NCBI GenBank assembly: GCA_947501445.1
Contig: CANMVS010000015.1
Coordinates: forward strand, 98,341-162,340
Source: an uncultured Rhizobiaceae group bacterium
GTDB lineage: Bacteria; Pseudomonadota; Alphaproteobacteria; Rhizobiales; Rhizobiaceae
DNA length: 64,000 nt
Direction of reading: 5' to 3'
The translations under genes were made by a program, and so were the position numbers. This document shows positions 55,438 to 63,947 of this stretch, piece by piece. The number at the start of each line of letters is the position of its first letter. Positions within the stretch are counted from its first letter, which is position 1. The notes below the pieces were generated by a model. The model ran no database searches. It saw only the letters and a program-made list of their open reading frames with translations, and was not told the origin of the DNA.

Positions 55438-55620
55438 TTAAACGCGTCGAGCCTCTTCTCGAATTGAGGCCATGGCTCCTATGAATCTATCGATCTCAGC
55501 GAGAGGTTCGGCCTCAGTCGGCTCAACCATTAAGGTTCCAGCTACTGGCCAAGACATGGTTGGTGCATGGAACCGATAGTAAATCAACCGCTTCGCGATA
55601 TAGAGTGGTGTTCGTTTCAT
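55438..55620 (-). pseudogene. gcvT'-'gcvP deletion scar: GcvT N-terminus joined in frame to GcvP C-terminus
   Basis: A 60-codon frame with its own Shine-Dalgarno (GGAGG, 5 nt before ATG 55620). The first seven residues MKRTPLY are the typical GcvT (aminomethyltransferase) start. From about residue 8 the sequence is the end of GcvP (glycine dehydrogenase): [39 protein letters not shown] and the final helix with IREEARRV. The middle, which would be most of gcvT, gcvH and most of gcvP, has been deleted cleanly. The fragment cannot have glycine-cleavage activity but is still expressed-looking. Confidence 0.85.
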
Positions 55621-55670
55621 TTGAGCCTCCAGACAAGGGGTTATGGCGCGACTAGGCGCGCCGCCGTTTT

Positions 55671-55776
55671 CCCCTCTGTCTTTGGCCTGAGGGACTCGCA
55701 GCCTTTGACTGCTTACACCTTCGGCGGCATATCAATCTACTTAAGGGTCAGATTTTCTGCTCTCTCACGCAGACAC
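55671..55776 (-). ncRNA. Glycine riboswitch (apparently a single aptamer)
   Basis: On the minus strand the conserved glycine-aptamer blocks appear in order: a 5' arm GTGTCTGCGTGAGAGAGC, the core GCCGCCGAAGGTGTAAGC (55711-55728), then CCCTCAGGCCAAAGACAGAG (55674-55693). A GC hairpin GGCGCG...CGCGCC (55645-55662) follows, then the Shine-Dalgarno and ATG of the gcvT'-'gcvP scar. Glycine riboswitches normally switch on gcvTHP when glycine is high. Only one complete aptamer is seen; a remnant stem (CGAGATTTTCTCG, about 55790-55802) upstream may be part of a degraded first one. Confidence 0.88.
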
Positions 55777-55839
55777 TTACGAGAAAATCTCGTTCGGCGG
55801 GTTATTCTTAATTTGTAGGTACATTTCTCCTTTGAACGA

Positions 55840-56991
55840 TCACGAAATGTACCAATCTGTGATCAGTTTCTTATAAATATTGACTGACTTCTGAAGTTCA
55901 GATACCTCGCAGTATTCATCGGTTATATGAGCAACTTGGGGGCTGCCGGGCCCCAAAATAACTGTTGGAACATTGTCAAAATACGGTGTTAAGACAGATG
56001 CATCCGTGAAATAGGGTGCAGTTTGGATACCATGTTTCTCGCCTGTGATTTCGCCAACCAGATTCTCCAGTTTTCCAAACCATGTGTCACTTTCGTCGGT
56101 CCAAACCCCTGACAGATCAACGAATGGCGTCAGGGAAATACCATTGCCCAGGTATTCGTTTAAACTATCAAGAATGGCATTATGACTTTGCCCGGGCAGC
56201 GTTCGCATGTCGATTGAGAACTCTGCATGGTCTGCTACCGAGTTGGTATTCAATCCACCACTGATGGTGCCAATATTGAGAGAGGGACTACCTAAATGCT
56301 CGTGTCTATCCGGTCCAAATTTAAACGCTTGCAACTTTTGAATGGCTTCAGTGACTTTGAAGATGGCATTCTCACCATGCTCTGGCATTGAACCGTGTGC
56401 GGTTTTCCCTTTGGCAACAGCCTTAACCCAAAACACACCTTTATGACCTGAAAGGGGAATAAGATTCGTCGGTTCAGCAACGATGAGCGCTCCAATTTTC
56501 CTGTCCTCATTTGGTTGCTCAGCGTAATCCCTTGCACCATCTGAACCCGTTTCTTCACCACCTGTGATGAAGAAAGTAACTCCAGGACCGTTTTTGATAT
56601 CTTCGCCCAGTTCTTGGACGGCACATATAGCGGCAGCCACACCGCCTTTCATGTCACACGTACCGCGACCATATATCCGGCCGTTTTCAATAGTTCCAGC
56701 GAACGGATCGTATGACCATTCTTCAGATCCAAGCGGAACGGTATCCATATGACCGGTAATGCCAATAGGCGAGCGATTTGAGTTGCCACCAATTGTGGCA
56801 ATCAAGTTTCTTCTTTTGTCACCAAAACTCGTAACTTTGGTTTGAAGACCAAGATTGGCAAAAATATCCTGGAGATAGTCACAGATTTCAACTTCATTTC
56901 CTGGAGGATTAATAGTGTCGAAGCTCACCAATTTCTTGGTAAGCTCGACGACATCGCGCGATGGACTTTCTGCCACTTTTAAATGTTCCAT
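55840..56991 (-). CDS. M20 family metallohydrolase (ArgE/DapE-type deacylase)
   Basis: A 383-residue zinc hydrolase. Metal and catalytic motifs: GHMDTVP (His, Asp), GRGTCDMKGG (bridging Asp), GGEETGSDG (catalytic Glu pair), IVAEPT and a C-terminal His in VAHITDEYC. The dimerisation domain begins near AHGSMPEHGENAI. The family removes N-acyl groups from amino acids or cleaves dipeptides. It shares one base with the LivF stop (TGATG), so it is co-translated with an amino-acid-type importer: uptake and deacylation of an N-acyl amino acid or peptide is a reasonable inference, with DadA downstream. Confidence 0.92.
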   Translation of the reverse strand: MEHLKVAESPSRDVVELTKKLVSFDTINPPGNEVEICDYLQDIFANLGLQTKVTSFGDKRRNLIATIGGNSNRSPIGITGHMDTVPLGSEEWSYDPFAGTIENGRIYGRGTCDMKGGVAAAICAVQELGEDIKNGPGVTFFITGGEETGSDGARDYAEQPNEDRKIGALIVAEPTNLIPLSGHKGVFWVKAVAKGKTAHGSMPEHGENAIFKVTEAIQKLQAFKFGPDRHEHLGSPSLNIGTISGGLNTNSVADHAEFSIDMRTLPGQSHNAILDSLNEYLGNGISLTPFVDLSGVWTDESDTWFGKLENLVGEITGEKHGIQTAPYFTDASVLTPYFDNVPTVILGPGSPQVAHITDEYCEVSELQKSVNIYKKLITDWYIS

Positions 56992-57707
56992 CAGCTGAAA
57001 TACGCACTGTGAACAGCTTCGCTGGACGACAGTTCCTTAGAGGTTCCTTCAGCAACAACGCGGCCTTGGCCAAGAACATACCCATAATGCGAGATGGCAA
57101 GCGTTTGCTTCACATTCTGTTCAATAAGCAGAACGGATGTTCCGCGATTATTGATCTCACGAATGATCTTGAATGTCTCAGTCACGAACAAGGGTGACAG
57201 ACCCAAAGAAGGCTCATCAATAACGAGCAATTCAGGTGAACTCATAAGGCCGCGACCGATTGAGACCATAGCTTGCTCTCCACCCGACATTGTACCTGCT
57301 ATCTGGGTTTTGCGTTCATGAAGTCGAGGAAAAAGCTCATAAACATTTTTCAGGCTGTTTTGGATTTCATCTTCAGACTCGACGCCATAAGCACCTAGCC
57401 TCAGATTTTGTAGAACCGTGCATTTTGGAAAGACAGCACGCCCTTCCGGAATACATGAAATACCTTTGCCTATAACTTTGTGTGTTCGGGTCTTGGTTAT
57501 ATCGGTTTCACCAAAGGCTACATTGCCAGAACGAGCAGGGGTTAATCCTAAAATCATTCTAACCAAGGTGCTTTTGCCTGCGCCATTTGATCCAAGGATG
57601 CAGGTAATATTTCCAGCTTTTGCCTGGACGGAAACATCATGCAGAACATTGACCGCATCATATCCGGTCGTCGCATTGCGAACGTTAAGATCGATTGTTG
57701 AACTCAT
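56991..57707 (-). CDS. livF: Branched-chain-type ABC transporter ATPase LivF (system 2, island)
   Basis: A 238-residue ATPase. Walker A GSNGAGKST (Ser in place of Pro), Q-loop CIPEGRAVFPKCTVLQNL, signature MSGGEQAMVSIGRGL, Walker B LLVIDEPSLGLSP. It overlaps LivG by ATGA and has GGGAG 7 bp upstream. Codon use is AT-richer than in the first liv system at 46445-51153, and the two LivF proteins differ widely, so this is not a recent duplication. Confidence 0.94.
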   Translation of the reverse strand: MSSTIDLNVRNATTGYDAVNVLHDVSVQAKAGNITCILGSNGAGKSTLVRMILGLTPARSGNVAFGETDITKTRTHKVIGKGISCIPEGRAVFPKCTVLQNLRLGAYGVESEDEIQNSLKNVYELFPRLHERKTQIAGTMSGGEQAMVSIGRGLMSSPELLVIDEPSLGLSPLFVTETFKIIREINNRGTSVLLIEQNVKQTLAISHYGYVLGQGRVVAEGTSKELSSSEAVHSAYFS

Positions 57708-58483
57708 AGGTCATCTCCCAAATATGCTTTTTGTACTTCGCTGTTTTGAGAAATGTCTTCGTAGGTTCCTTCACAAATTTTCTTACCAAAATTCAGCACG
57801 ACACAACGATCAGTAATCCTCGAAATGATCCCCATTTCGTGCTCAACGATCACCACTGAAAGATCCCCACGTTTCTTACGAATGTCGATAACCTCATCCA
57901 TCAACTGCCGCGTTTCTTCCTCGGTCATACCTGCAGAAGGTTCATCCAAAAGCAGAAGCTTTGGATTTCCCAGAAGCGCGCGACAGACTTCGATCCTGCG
58001 GCGATCAATCATTGGAAAATTACCGACGGGTTCATTCAGTTTGCTTGAAAGATGTGGCGCGAACTGATTGATGAGTTCGGCTACCCGGTCATGGCATGAA
58101 CCATATTCATGGCGAAAAGCTTTGCGATTGATGATATTAAACCAGAGCCCTTGATTGAGTTGAGGATGATCACCAATGGCAACATTATCAAAAACAGAGA
58201 GTTCAAGACAAAGACGAGCACGCTGAAATGTTCTAGAGATACCACTTTTGAAAACAGCTTGCGGAGGCATACCCGTGATGTCTTTACCGCGAAACTCCAT
58301 CTTGCCGTCAGTTGTTGAATAAATACCGGTTAAGATATTAAAAAACGTGGTTTTACCTGATCCATTTGGGCCAATGAGACCCAAAACTTCTTCGTTGTGA
58401 ACCTCAAGATTCACTTTATCCAGTGCGACGAGACCACCAAATCGTTTAACAACGCCAGTGGCCTTTAAGGAGATATTAGTCAT
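57704..58483 (-). CDS. livG: Branched-chain-type ABC transporter ATPase LivG (system 2, island)
   Basis: A 259-residue ATPase. Walker A GPNGSGKTT, Q-loop ISRTFQRARLCLELSVFDNV, signature region FPMIDRRRIEVCRAL, which departs from the LSGGQ consensus, and Walker B LLLLDEPSAGMTEEE. The unusual signature (NFPMIDRR) is worth noting, since LSGGQ normally contacts ATP. I use ATG 58483 with GGGGGA 6 bp upstream; GTG 58489 overlaps the LivM stop and is an alternative. Confidence 0.92.
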   Translation of the reverse strand: MTNISLKATGVVKRFGGLVALDKVNLEVHNEEVLGLIGPNGSGKTTFFNILTGIYSTTDGKMEFRGKDITGMPPQAVFKSGISRTFQRARLCLELSVFDNVAIGDHPQLNQGLWFNIINRKAFRHEYGSCHDRVAELINQFAPHLSSKLNEPVGNFPMIDRRRIEVCRALLGNPKLLLLDEPSAGMTEEETRQLMDEVIDIRKKRGDLSVVIVEHEMGIISRITDRCVVLNFGKKICEGTYEDISQNSEVQKAYLGDDL

Positions 58484-58485
58484 AG

Positions 58486-59640
58486 TCACTCCCCCTGAGC
58501 TTTGGTTTTTGGAAATTGGCGCATTTTGCGTTTGATTAATCCGTTTGGACGGAAGAGCAGGATTAAAATCACTCCAACAGCGAATATGAGGAAGCGATAT
58601 TCCTGAATGCCTTGCAATTTTTCGGGCAAGATGATGACGATTGCGGAAGCCAGAATAATACCTGGAATACTACCGATACCGCCGAGTAGGATGATCGAAA
58701 CCATGATAAGACTATCACCGAAGGTGAAGTTGTTCGGGGCAATGAAGCCTAACATCATGGCGTAGAACGCACCGATCAAACCGAGGATGAAGTTACCCAT
58801 AGCAAATGCTGTGATTTTCCAACGCTTAATATTAACGCCAAAACATGCAGCAGCTGTTTCATCCAATCGAACAGTATCGAAATTCAACCCAATCCAAGAC
58901 CTTTCGATCGCCTTTGAAAAGGCAATGGCGATCAAAAGGAGGATCAGCGCCAACACGAAATAGTTCATGTAGAACGAGATATCCAAACCGGCGATGTCGA
59001 TGTTTTTATTAAATTCCCAACCTAGAATGTTCAGCCCTTTGACAGCAGAACCCTGTGCACCACCAAGGGCAGGACTGACTTCTACCAGGGTGCGAAACAG
59101 CAAGCTGAATGCAATGGTAACAACAGCTGCATAATGTCCGCGCGTTCTCAAAACAGGTAGAATAAGTATGAATCCGATAAGGATAGCCACGATACCACCA
59201 ATGAGCAATATAAGCAGATGGGGTATTTGTGTGTTTTGAGTCAAAACGGCTGCTGTGTAACCGCCTGCACCGAAGAATGCGGCTCCAGCGAAGTTGAGCA
59301 ATCCATTATAGCCGAATTGAATGTTCAGTCCCAAACAAGCAATGACAAAAACCATCACTGTGGTCAGCATCAACAGGTTGAAGTGATCATCGTGAAGATA
59401 GATTGCGACACCAATGATAGCTGCCAAGAACATGGTGGATGAGAAACGGCCGTTCTCCTTTATGCCTTTGTCCAGCATTTGGGACGCGCCGGTCTTGTCC
59501 CCTATGAACCAAGCTGAACCAAATAGGACACTTAGGATACCAACAGTAAGCTGAGATTCTGCGTGCATCAGAGATGCGACATAGACTGCGAGCACTGCGG
59601 TTGCGGCAAATATGCCGATTTTATTTGATAAGATTTTCAT
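58486..59640 (-). CDS. livM: Branched-chain-type ABC transporter permease LivM (system 2, island)
   Basis: A 384-residue permease, longer than usual because of about 80 N-terminal residues with two or three extra helices (FAATAVLAVYVASLMHAESQ, then FSSTMFLAAIIGVAIYLHDD). The LivM core starts at CLGLNIQFGYNGLLNFAGAAFFGAGGY, and DTVRLDETAAACFGVNIKRWKITAF is the coupling loop. ATG 59640 or GTG 59646 (overlapping the LivH TGA) may be the start. Confidence 0.92.
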   Translation of the reverse strand: MKILSNKIGIFAATAVLAVYVASLMHAESQLTVGILSVLFGSAWFIGDKTGASQMLDKGIKENGRFSSTMFLAAIIGVAIYLHDDHFNLLMLTTVMVFVIACLGLNIQFGYNGLLNFAGAAFFGAGGYTAAVLTQNTQIPHLLILLIGGIVAILIGFILILPVLRTRGHYAAVVTIAFSLLFRTLVEVSPALGGAQGSAVKGLNILGWEFNKNIDIAGLDISFYMNYFVLALILLLIAIAFSKAIERSWIGLNFDTVRLDETAAACFGVNIKRWKITAFAMGNFILGLIGAFYAMMLGFIAPNNFTFGDSLIMVSIILLGGIGSIPGIILASAIVIILPEKLQGIQEYRFLIFAVGVILILLFRPNGLIKRKMRQFPKTKAQGE

Positions 59641-59642
59641 GA

Positions 59643-60584
59643 TCACACGCGCTCGGAATATTTCTCAGCAATCAAACCGGTAGGTCGCCATGCAATAAGG
59701 ATGATCACCACAGCAAAGGCAAAAACGTCTTTGTAAGCTGTAGGAATGGGAAGAGCGACGACTGCAAAAGTCTGGAGCCCAGCGAATAAGAAGCCACCAA
59801 GAATGGCGCCATATAGATTACCTAAGCCGCCAATAATGGCAGCGCTGAAGCCTACAGCTCCCAAAAGGAGGCCCATGGAGAAGTTGATTTCGTTGTAGTA
59901 GAGCCCGTTCATGATGCCGGCGATTGCGGCAATTCCAGATCCAAGCGCAAACGTGATCAGCACGATTGAATCAAAATTGATTCCCATCAACTTTGATGTC
60001 TCTTCATCCTGGGCAACGGCTTGAATAGCCAAGCCCAATTTGGTTTTGGTTATTAAAAAATGTGTTCCCACAATGATCAGAGCGCCTGCGACAAACAACA
60101 TCACGCTGTCTATGCGAAGCGAGAATGATCCAATGTCTATTCCACCTGTGGGTAGAAGCGTTGGGAATGCCTTAGAGCTGGAACCATTTGGAAAAAACAG
60201 TCTGACTGTTTCTCTCAATACAGTTCCGAGCATGAGCGTAATCAATAGAATGTTGAGGGCAGGCGCGCGCGCCTGCTTCAACGGAATAATTAGAAGCTTT
60301 GCTACCACCATTCCCAGTAATGCGGTCACAGAGAGCGCAAAAATAATAACAAGTAAGAGCAAAACAACAGGGTTTGAAAGACCCATCCCGCTTAGAGCGA
60401 GATATGCGGTCAACCCAGAAAACGCACCAACAGTCAGTACATCGCCGTGCGAAAATTTAATGATGTCAAGAACACCAAAGAAGAGGGTAAAGCCAACGGC
60501 CACGAGAGCATACACCATGCCCTGCATAAGTCCGTTTACGATGTATTGGCTAAAGAGTGCTAAATCCATACGAGATCCATCCAT
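59643..60584 (-). CDS. livH: Branched-chain-type ABC transporter permease LivH (system 2, island)
   Basis: A 313-residue permease. It has the hallmark DIIKFSHGDVLTVGAFSG, the loop AVAQDEETSKLMGINFDSIVLITF and about eight helices. It pairs with LivM. ATG 60584 is used; ATG 60569 would remove five residues and neither Shine-Dalgarno is strong. It lies downstream of a hairpin that separates it from the binding-protein gene. Confidence 0.93.
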   Translation of the reverse strand: MDGSRMDLALFSQYIVNGLMQGMVYALVAVGFTLFFGVLDIIKFSHGDVLTVGAFSGLTAYLALSGMGLSNPVVLLLLVIIFALSVTALLGMVVAKLLIIPLKQARAPALNILLITLMLGTVLRETVRLFFPNGSSSKAFPTLLPTGGIDIGSFSLRIDSVMLFVAGALIIVGTHFLITKTKLGLAIQAVAQDEETSKLMGINFDSIVLITFALGSGIAAIAGIMNGLYYNEINFSMGLLLGAVGFSAAIIGGLGNLYGAILGGFLFAGLQTFAVVALPIPTAYKDVFAFAVVIILIAWRPTGLIAEKYSERV

Positions 60585-60603
60585 ATCACCACTCGCGAAA
60601 AAG

Positions 60604-60625
60604 CCTGCGCGCTTTCACGCGCAGG
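60604..60625 (-). terminator. Hairpin with T-run between binding protein and LivH (attenuator)
   Basis: On the minus strand the stem CCTGCGCG/CGCGCAGG with a 6-nt loop is followed by CTTTTTCG. This fits a partial intrinsic terminator that keeps binding-protein mRNA in excess over the permease genes. Confidence 0.7.
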
Positions 60626-60669
60626 AAGTTCCGTCAGGGAGGAGTTTTTTAGTTCCGGTACGAGGCCAA

Positions 60670-61776
60670 TTATTTCACTTCAACCCATTTGCCGTCTTTG
60701 ACGACAACTGGCGTGATTAGTGAAAACGTATTCTGCCCAGATTCATCGAAGCTCACCGGACCAATTGCATAGTCCTTTTGAGGCAGTGCAGCCAACGCAG
60801 CTGTAATTGCTTTTCGGTCTGAACCTGCATTCTCGATTGCATCAAGAAGTACGTTCATCGCTGTATAAGCATAAATGCCATAAGCTTCTGGTGGATTATC
60901 ATATTTAGCTGCAGAGTATTTCTCGAGATATGCTGGTCCGCCTGGCATTTCTTCAACTGGTGCACCCTGGCGCATCGCGATACTTCCTTCAGCATTTACA
61001 GCACCTTCAATGAAGGTATCAGCAATGACGCCGGAAACACCGATAAACTGAGCATCAATGCCGACTTTATCCATTTGGTTGCGGACGCGAATGCCGAGGT
61101 CAACGAGACCACCGAAGTAAATTACGTCTGCATTCTGAGATTTGGCAGTTGTCAGTTCGGCTGTGAAATCTTGCTGATCCGCGCCTACTCCAATAGATTC
61201 AACGAGCTCAATGCCAGCTTCCTTGGCGAACTTGGCGAATGCGTCTTGGTGGCCGGTGCCGTAAGCAGTTGTGTCATGGATCATGATAACGCGCATATAG
61301 CCCTTTGCCTTCATAAATGAGGCGGCTGTTTCGTTTTGGCTCGTTAGAGTACCGATGGTGCGGTAGATTTCTTTATAGTCATTACCATATGTGATGGCTG
61401 GAGAGATAGCACCCCAAACCACGATTGGCATACCAAAGCGGTTATAGATGTCTACAGTGCCGGTTGCGACAGCGGAGCAGAAGTGTCCGATTGTTGCAGA
61501 GACACCTTTGTCAGCAGCCATTTTTGTAGCCACTTGAACACCAATGTTAGGCTTGCACTCATCATCAAGTGCAACAAGTTCGTATTTGTTTTTTGAGTCT
61601 GGGTTGGCGTTGCGCTGCTGGATAGCCAGATCAGCTGAGTTTCGACCAGCTATGCCATTGGCTGCCAGCTTACCCGTAATCGGACCAATGTAACCGACTT
61701 TAATATCATCGGCATAAGCGACGCCACTTGCGGCCAAGGATACGGCAACCAGTGCTGTTGTAATTTTAAGGTTCAT
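60670..61776 (-). CDS. Branched-chain amino acid-type ABC transporter substrate-binding protein (system 2, island)
   Basis: A 368-residue periplasmic binding protein. The signal peptide (MNLKITTALVAVSLAASGVA, cleaved after YA) is followed by DDIKVGYIGPITGKLAANGI, the LivK-type opening. I chose ATG 61776, 8 bp after GGAGG; the frame is open to 61797. The ligand pocket is not readable; amino acids are the usual ligands. It is the first gene of the island importer operon, with palindromic elements upstream. Confidence 0.94.
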   Translation of the reverse strand: MNLKITTALVAVSLAASGVAYADDIKVGYIGPITGKLAANGIAGRNSADLAIQQRNANPDSKNKYELVALDDECKPNIGVQVATKMAADKGVSATIGHFCSAVATGTVDIYNRFGMPIVVWGAISPAITYGNDYKEIYRTIGTLTSQNETAASFMKAKGYMRVIMIHDTTAYGTGHQDAFAKFAKEAGIELVESIGVGADQQDFTAELTTAKSQNADVIYFGGLVDLGIRVRNQMDKVGIDAQFIGVSGVIADTFIEGAVNAEGSIAMRQGAPVEEMPGGPAYLEKYSAAKYDNPPEAYGIYAYTAMNVLLDAIENAGSDRKAITAALAALPQKDYAIGPVSFDESGQNTFSLITPVVVKDGKWVEVK

Positions 61777-61822
61777 AGGTAGTTCCTCCCGTTTCAAGAA
61801 GCATGACTAAAATCAAACGTAA

Positions 61823-61928
61823 GTGATTATAAATCATGCACATGATTTCCATTCATGTTGCTTGATCATAAATCGGAAAAATGCCAACAGTCAAGTAACT
61901 TGAATAAAAATCACTATTATTGATTTTT
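61823..61928. promoter_or_regulatory. Cluster of TGATT/AATCA palindromes upstream of the island operon
   Basis: Three inverted repeats lie in the 290-bp gap: TGATTATAAATCA (61824-61836), AAATCATGCACATGATTT (61831-61848) and AAAAATCA-N7-TGATTTTT (61906-61928). They share AATCA/TGATT half-sites, so one regulator, perhaps the XRE-cupin protein encoded beside them, may bind all three. Confidence 0.6.
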
Positions 61929-62066
61929 GCTTGGGGACAAACCTTACCTACGGCACGCCATAAGGGGTGCTAAAACGTTACATTAAAAGTTGTTTTTTTG
62001 ATTACAATCCAATTAGATAGATAATTGATGACGCACAGAAATCTTGGCTCGATCTGACCTTGACTC

Positions 62067-62633
62067 TTAGAATGTTGGCGGAGTAGTAGCCCAAAGAATC
62101 CGGGCAACTTTTTCACTATTATTCTTGTAGCCATGGGGTATGTGGCTCTGAAAATAGAAGGAGTCGCCCTCTTTTACTTCATAAGTTTCGTCGCCGATTT
62201 CAACAGAAAGTGACCCTTCCAGCACATACCCCATCTCTTCACCTTCATGGGTTATCACACCTTTGGTGCCCGCCCCCGGTACGACAATGTGGATTGAGGC
62301 TTGCAGCAGCTGCATGTTCGTTTGGGAGATAAGCCATTCGATTTGGGAACCTTCGCCAACCTGATTATCTTCCAATTTTAGGATAGGTCTGCTGCCTTTT
62401 CTCGTCACCACTTCCGTGTTCGTACTGTCAGATTCCATCAAATGACCAATTGTGATGCCTAATTTTCCAACAATTTTGTGCAACATTTGAAGCGAAGGTG
62501 TAATCTTTTCATTTTCTATCTTGGAAAGGAGGCTTTCAGAACAACCTGCTTCTACGGAAAGCTCTTTAAGTGTTAGTCGCTTTACTTTTCGGGCATGCTT
62601 TAGTCTTGCCCCAATTCTCAGTGCATTATTCAA
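62067..62633 (-). CDS. XRE family regulator with C-terminal cupin domain
   Basis: A 188-residue regulator: XRE helix-turn-helix at 6-62 (LKHARKVKRLTLKELSVEAG, then CSESLLSKIENEKITPSL) and a cupin at about 105-185 (HEGEEMGYVLEGSLSVEIGD, then GDSFYFQSHIPHGYKN). Such proteins commonly control amino-acid or polyamine catabolism and sense a small molecule through the cupin. It lies directly upstream of the importer operon on the same strand and is the likely regulator of the island. Confidence 0.93.
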   Translation of the reverse strand: MNNALRIGARLKHARKVKRLTLKELSVEAGCSESLLSKIENEKITPSLQMLHKIVGKLGITIGHLMESDSTNTEVVTRKGSRPILKLEDNQVGEGSQIEWLISQTNMQLLQASIHIVVPGAGTKGVITHEGEEMGYVLEGSLSVEIGDETYEVKEGDSFYFQSHIPHGYKNNSEKVARILWATTPPTF

Positions 62634-62800
62634 AACTTAACTCCATGATGTAAAATCAACTCACTTTCACTCTGCTCATGTAGCATGACGACAAGTACAC
62701 CTCAACATCGGAGTTTCGGGCACCACAACTCATTTGTACGTCCAAAGCTGAAGCGAAATGAGAAAGTGCGCAGCTATCCGCTCAAAGATAACCGAAGTTT
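62634..62800. other. Gap between regulator and IS element
   Basis: 167 bp carrying the presumed promoter of the XRE-cupin gene. I see nothing else recognisable before the IS left end. Confidence 0.4.
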
Positions 62801-62880
62801 TGACCTGCTCCCACTAAATCCGACAATTTAAAGCTGGAATTTTCCATTTATGATCCCGGTTGCGGGAGAAGGAGAGTTTC

Positions 62881-63147
62881 ATGAAAGCATCCAAGTTCAG
62901 TGAGGCGTAGATTGCGTTTGTTCTGAAGCAGGCTGAGGGCGACGCGACTGTTGCTGAGGTTTGTCGCAAGGCCGGTATTGGCGTGGCAACGTTTTACAAC
63001 TGGCGCAAAAAGTATGCAGGCCTAATGCCGTCGGAGATGAAGCGGTTGCGTCAGCTTGAGGACGAGAACAACCGTTTGAAGAAGATTGTCGCTGATTTGT
63101 CTTTGGATAAAGCAATGCTTCAGGATGTTTTGTCAAAAAAGCTCTGA
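62881..63147 (+). pseudogene. IS3-family orfA with premature TAG at codon 10
   Basis: From ATG 62881 the frame reads MKASKFSEA, TAG (62908-62910), then IAFVLKQAEGDATVAEVCRK-type HTH and a leucine-zipper end (LEDENNRLKKIVADLSLDK). The TAG replaces the CAG usually found there. The A AAA AAG heptamer (63135-63141) that drives -1 frameshifting into orfB is intact. Confidence 0.87.
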
Positions 63148-63947
63148 AGCCTGCTCGCAAACGCGCCCTTGTGGATCAGGTTCGAGAGGTTTGGAAGGTG
63201 TCTATTCGCAAGGCCTGCAGCGCCCTGCGGATTGATCGTTCCCTCTATACCTACAAGTCAAAGCGTGGTGATCAGGCTGCTTTAAAACATCGGATCAAGG
63301 AGATCTGTGAGACCCGCGTGCGTTTCGGATATCGCCGCGTGCATGTTCTACTGTTACGGGAGGGGTGGGCCGTGAATCAGAAACGAATACGGCGTCTTTA
63401 CAACGAGATGGGGCTTCAGCTGCGCAACAAAACACCCAAGCGTCGAGTGAAGGCAAAGCTGCGTGATGATCGGACCGAAGCTACACATACGAACCAGGTC
63501 TGGGCGATGGATTTTGTGCATGATCAACTGGCAACCGGTCGTAAGCTGCGCATTTTGACCATCGTCGACACCTTCTCACGATATTCTCCGGCGACGGATC
63601 CCCGTTTCAGTTATAGGGGCGAGGATGTGGTTCAAACGCTTGAACGCGTCTGCCATGAGGTTGGCTATCCAAAGACGATCAGAGTCGATAACGGCAGCGA
63701 GTTCATTAGCCGGGATATGGATCTGTGGGCATATGCAAACGACGTAATCTTGGACTTCTCGCGTCCAGGCAACCCCCCTTTCGGCGGCGCTTCGCTTGCC
63801 TGCCGGGCAATGAACGACAATGCTTTCATCGAAAGCTTTAATGGTAGCTTCCGCAGTGAATGTCTGAATGCGAATTGGTTCATGAGCCTTGACGATGCCC
63901 GAGAAAAACTGGAAGCTTGGCGCAGAGACTACAATCCTGTTTCATAA
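63142..63947 (+). pseudogene. IS3-family orfB transposase (rve integrase core), truncated C-terminus
   Basis: In the -1 frame from the slip site: ALKPARKRALVDQVREVW onward. The DDE core is visible: first Asp in VWAMDFVHDQ, second Asp in RVDNGSEF, Glu in FIESFNGSFR. Between the second Asp and the Glu, SRPGNPPFGGASLACRAMND contains about a dozen residues more than the usual SRPGKPTD. The protein ends YNPVS, short of the normal RPHSALG-type tail. Confidence 0.88.

Larger units (their letters stand above)
62801..63947 (+). mobile_element. IS3-family insertion sequence remnant, left end present, right end missing
   Basis: The left end TGACCTGCTCCCACTAAATC starts with the TG typical of the IS3 family (it looks like the IS407 group). 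orfA and orfB follow with an A6G slippery heptamer. The transposase sequence stops abruptly at about 63938 in place of the usual conserved C-terminus, so the right half-end has been lost in this window. Nonsense in orfA and an in-frame insertion in orfB also indicate decay. Confidence 0.88.

Noticed and set aside
46445..61776. The two branched-chain-type transporters as a recent duplication
   Set aside because: Gene order, ATPase motifs, LivM length and base composition all differ, so they are independent systems.
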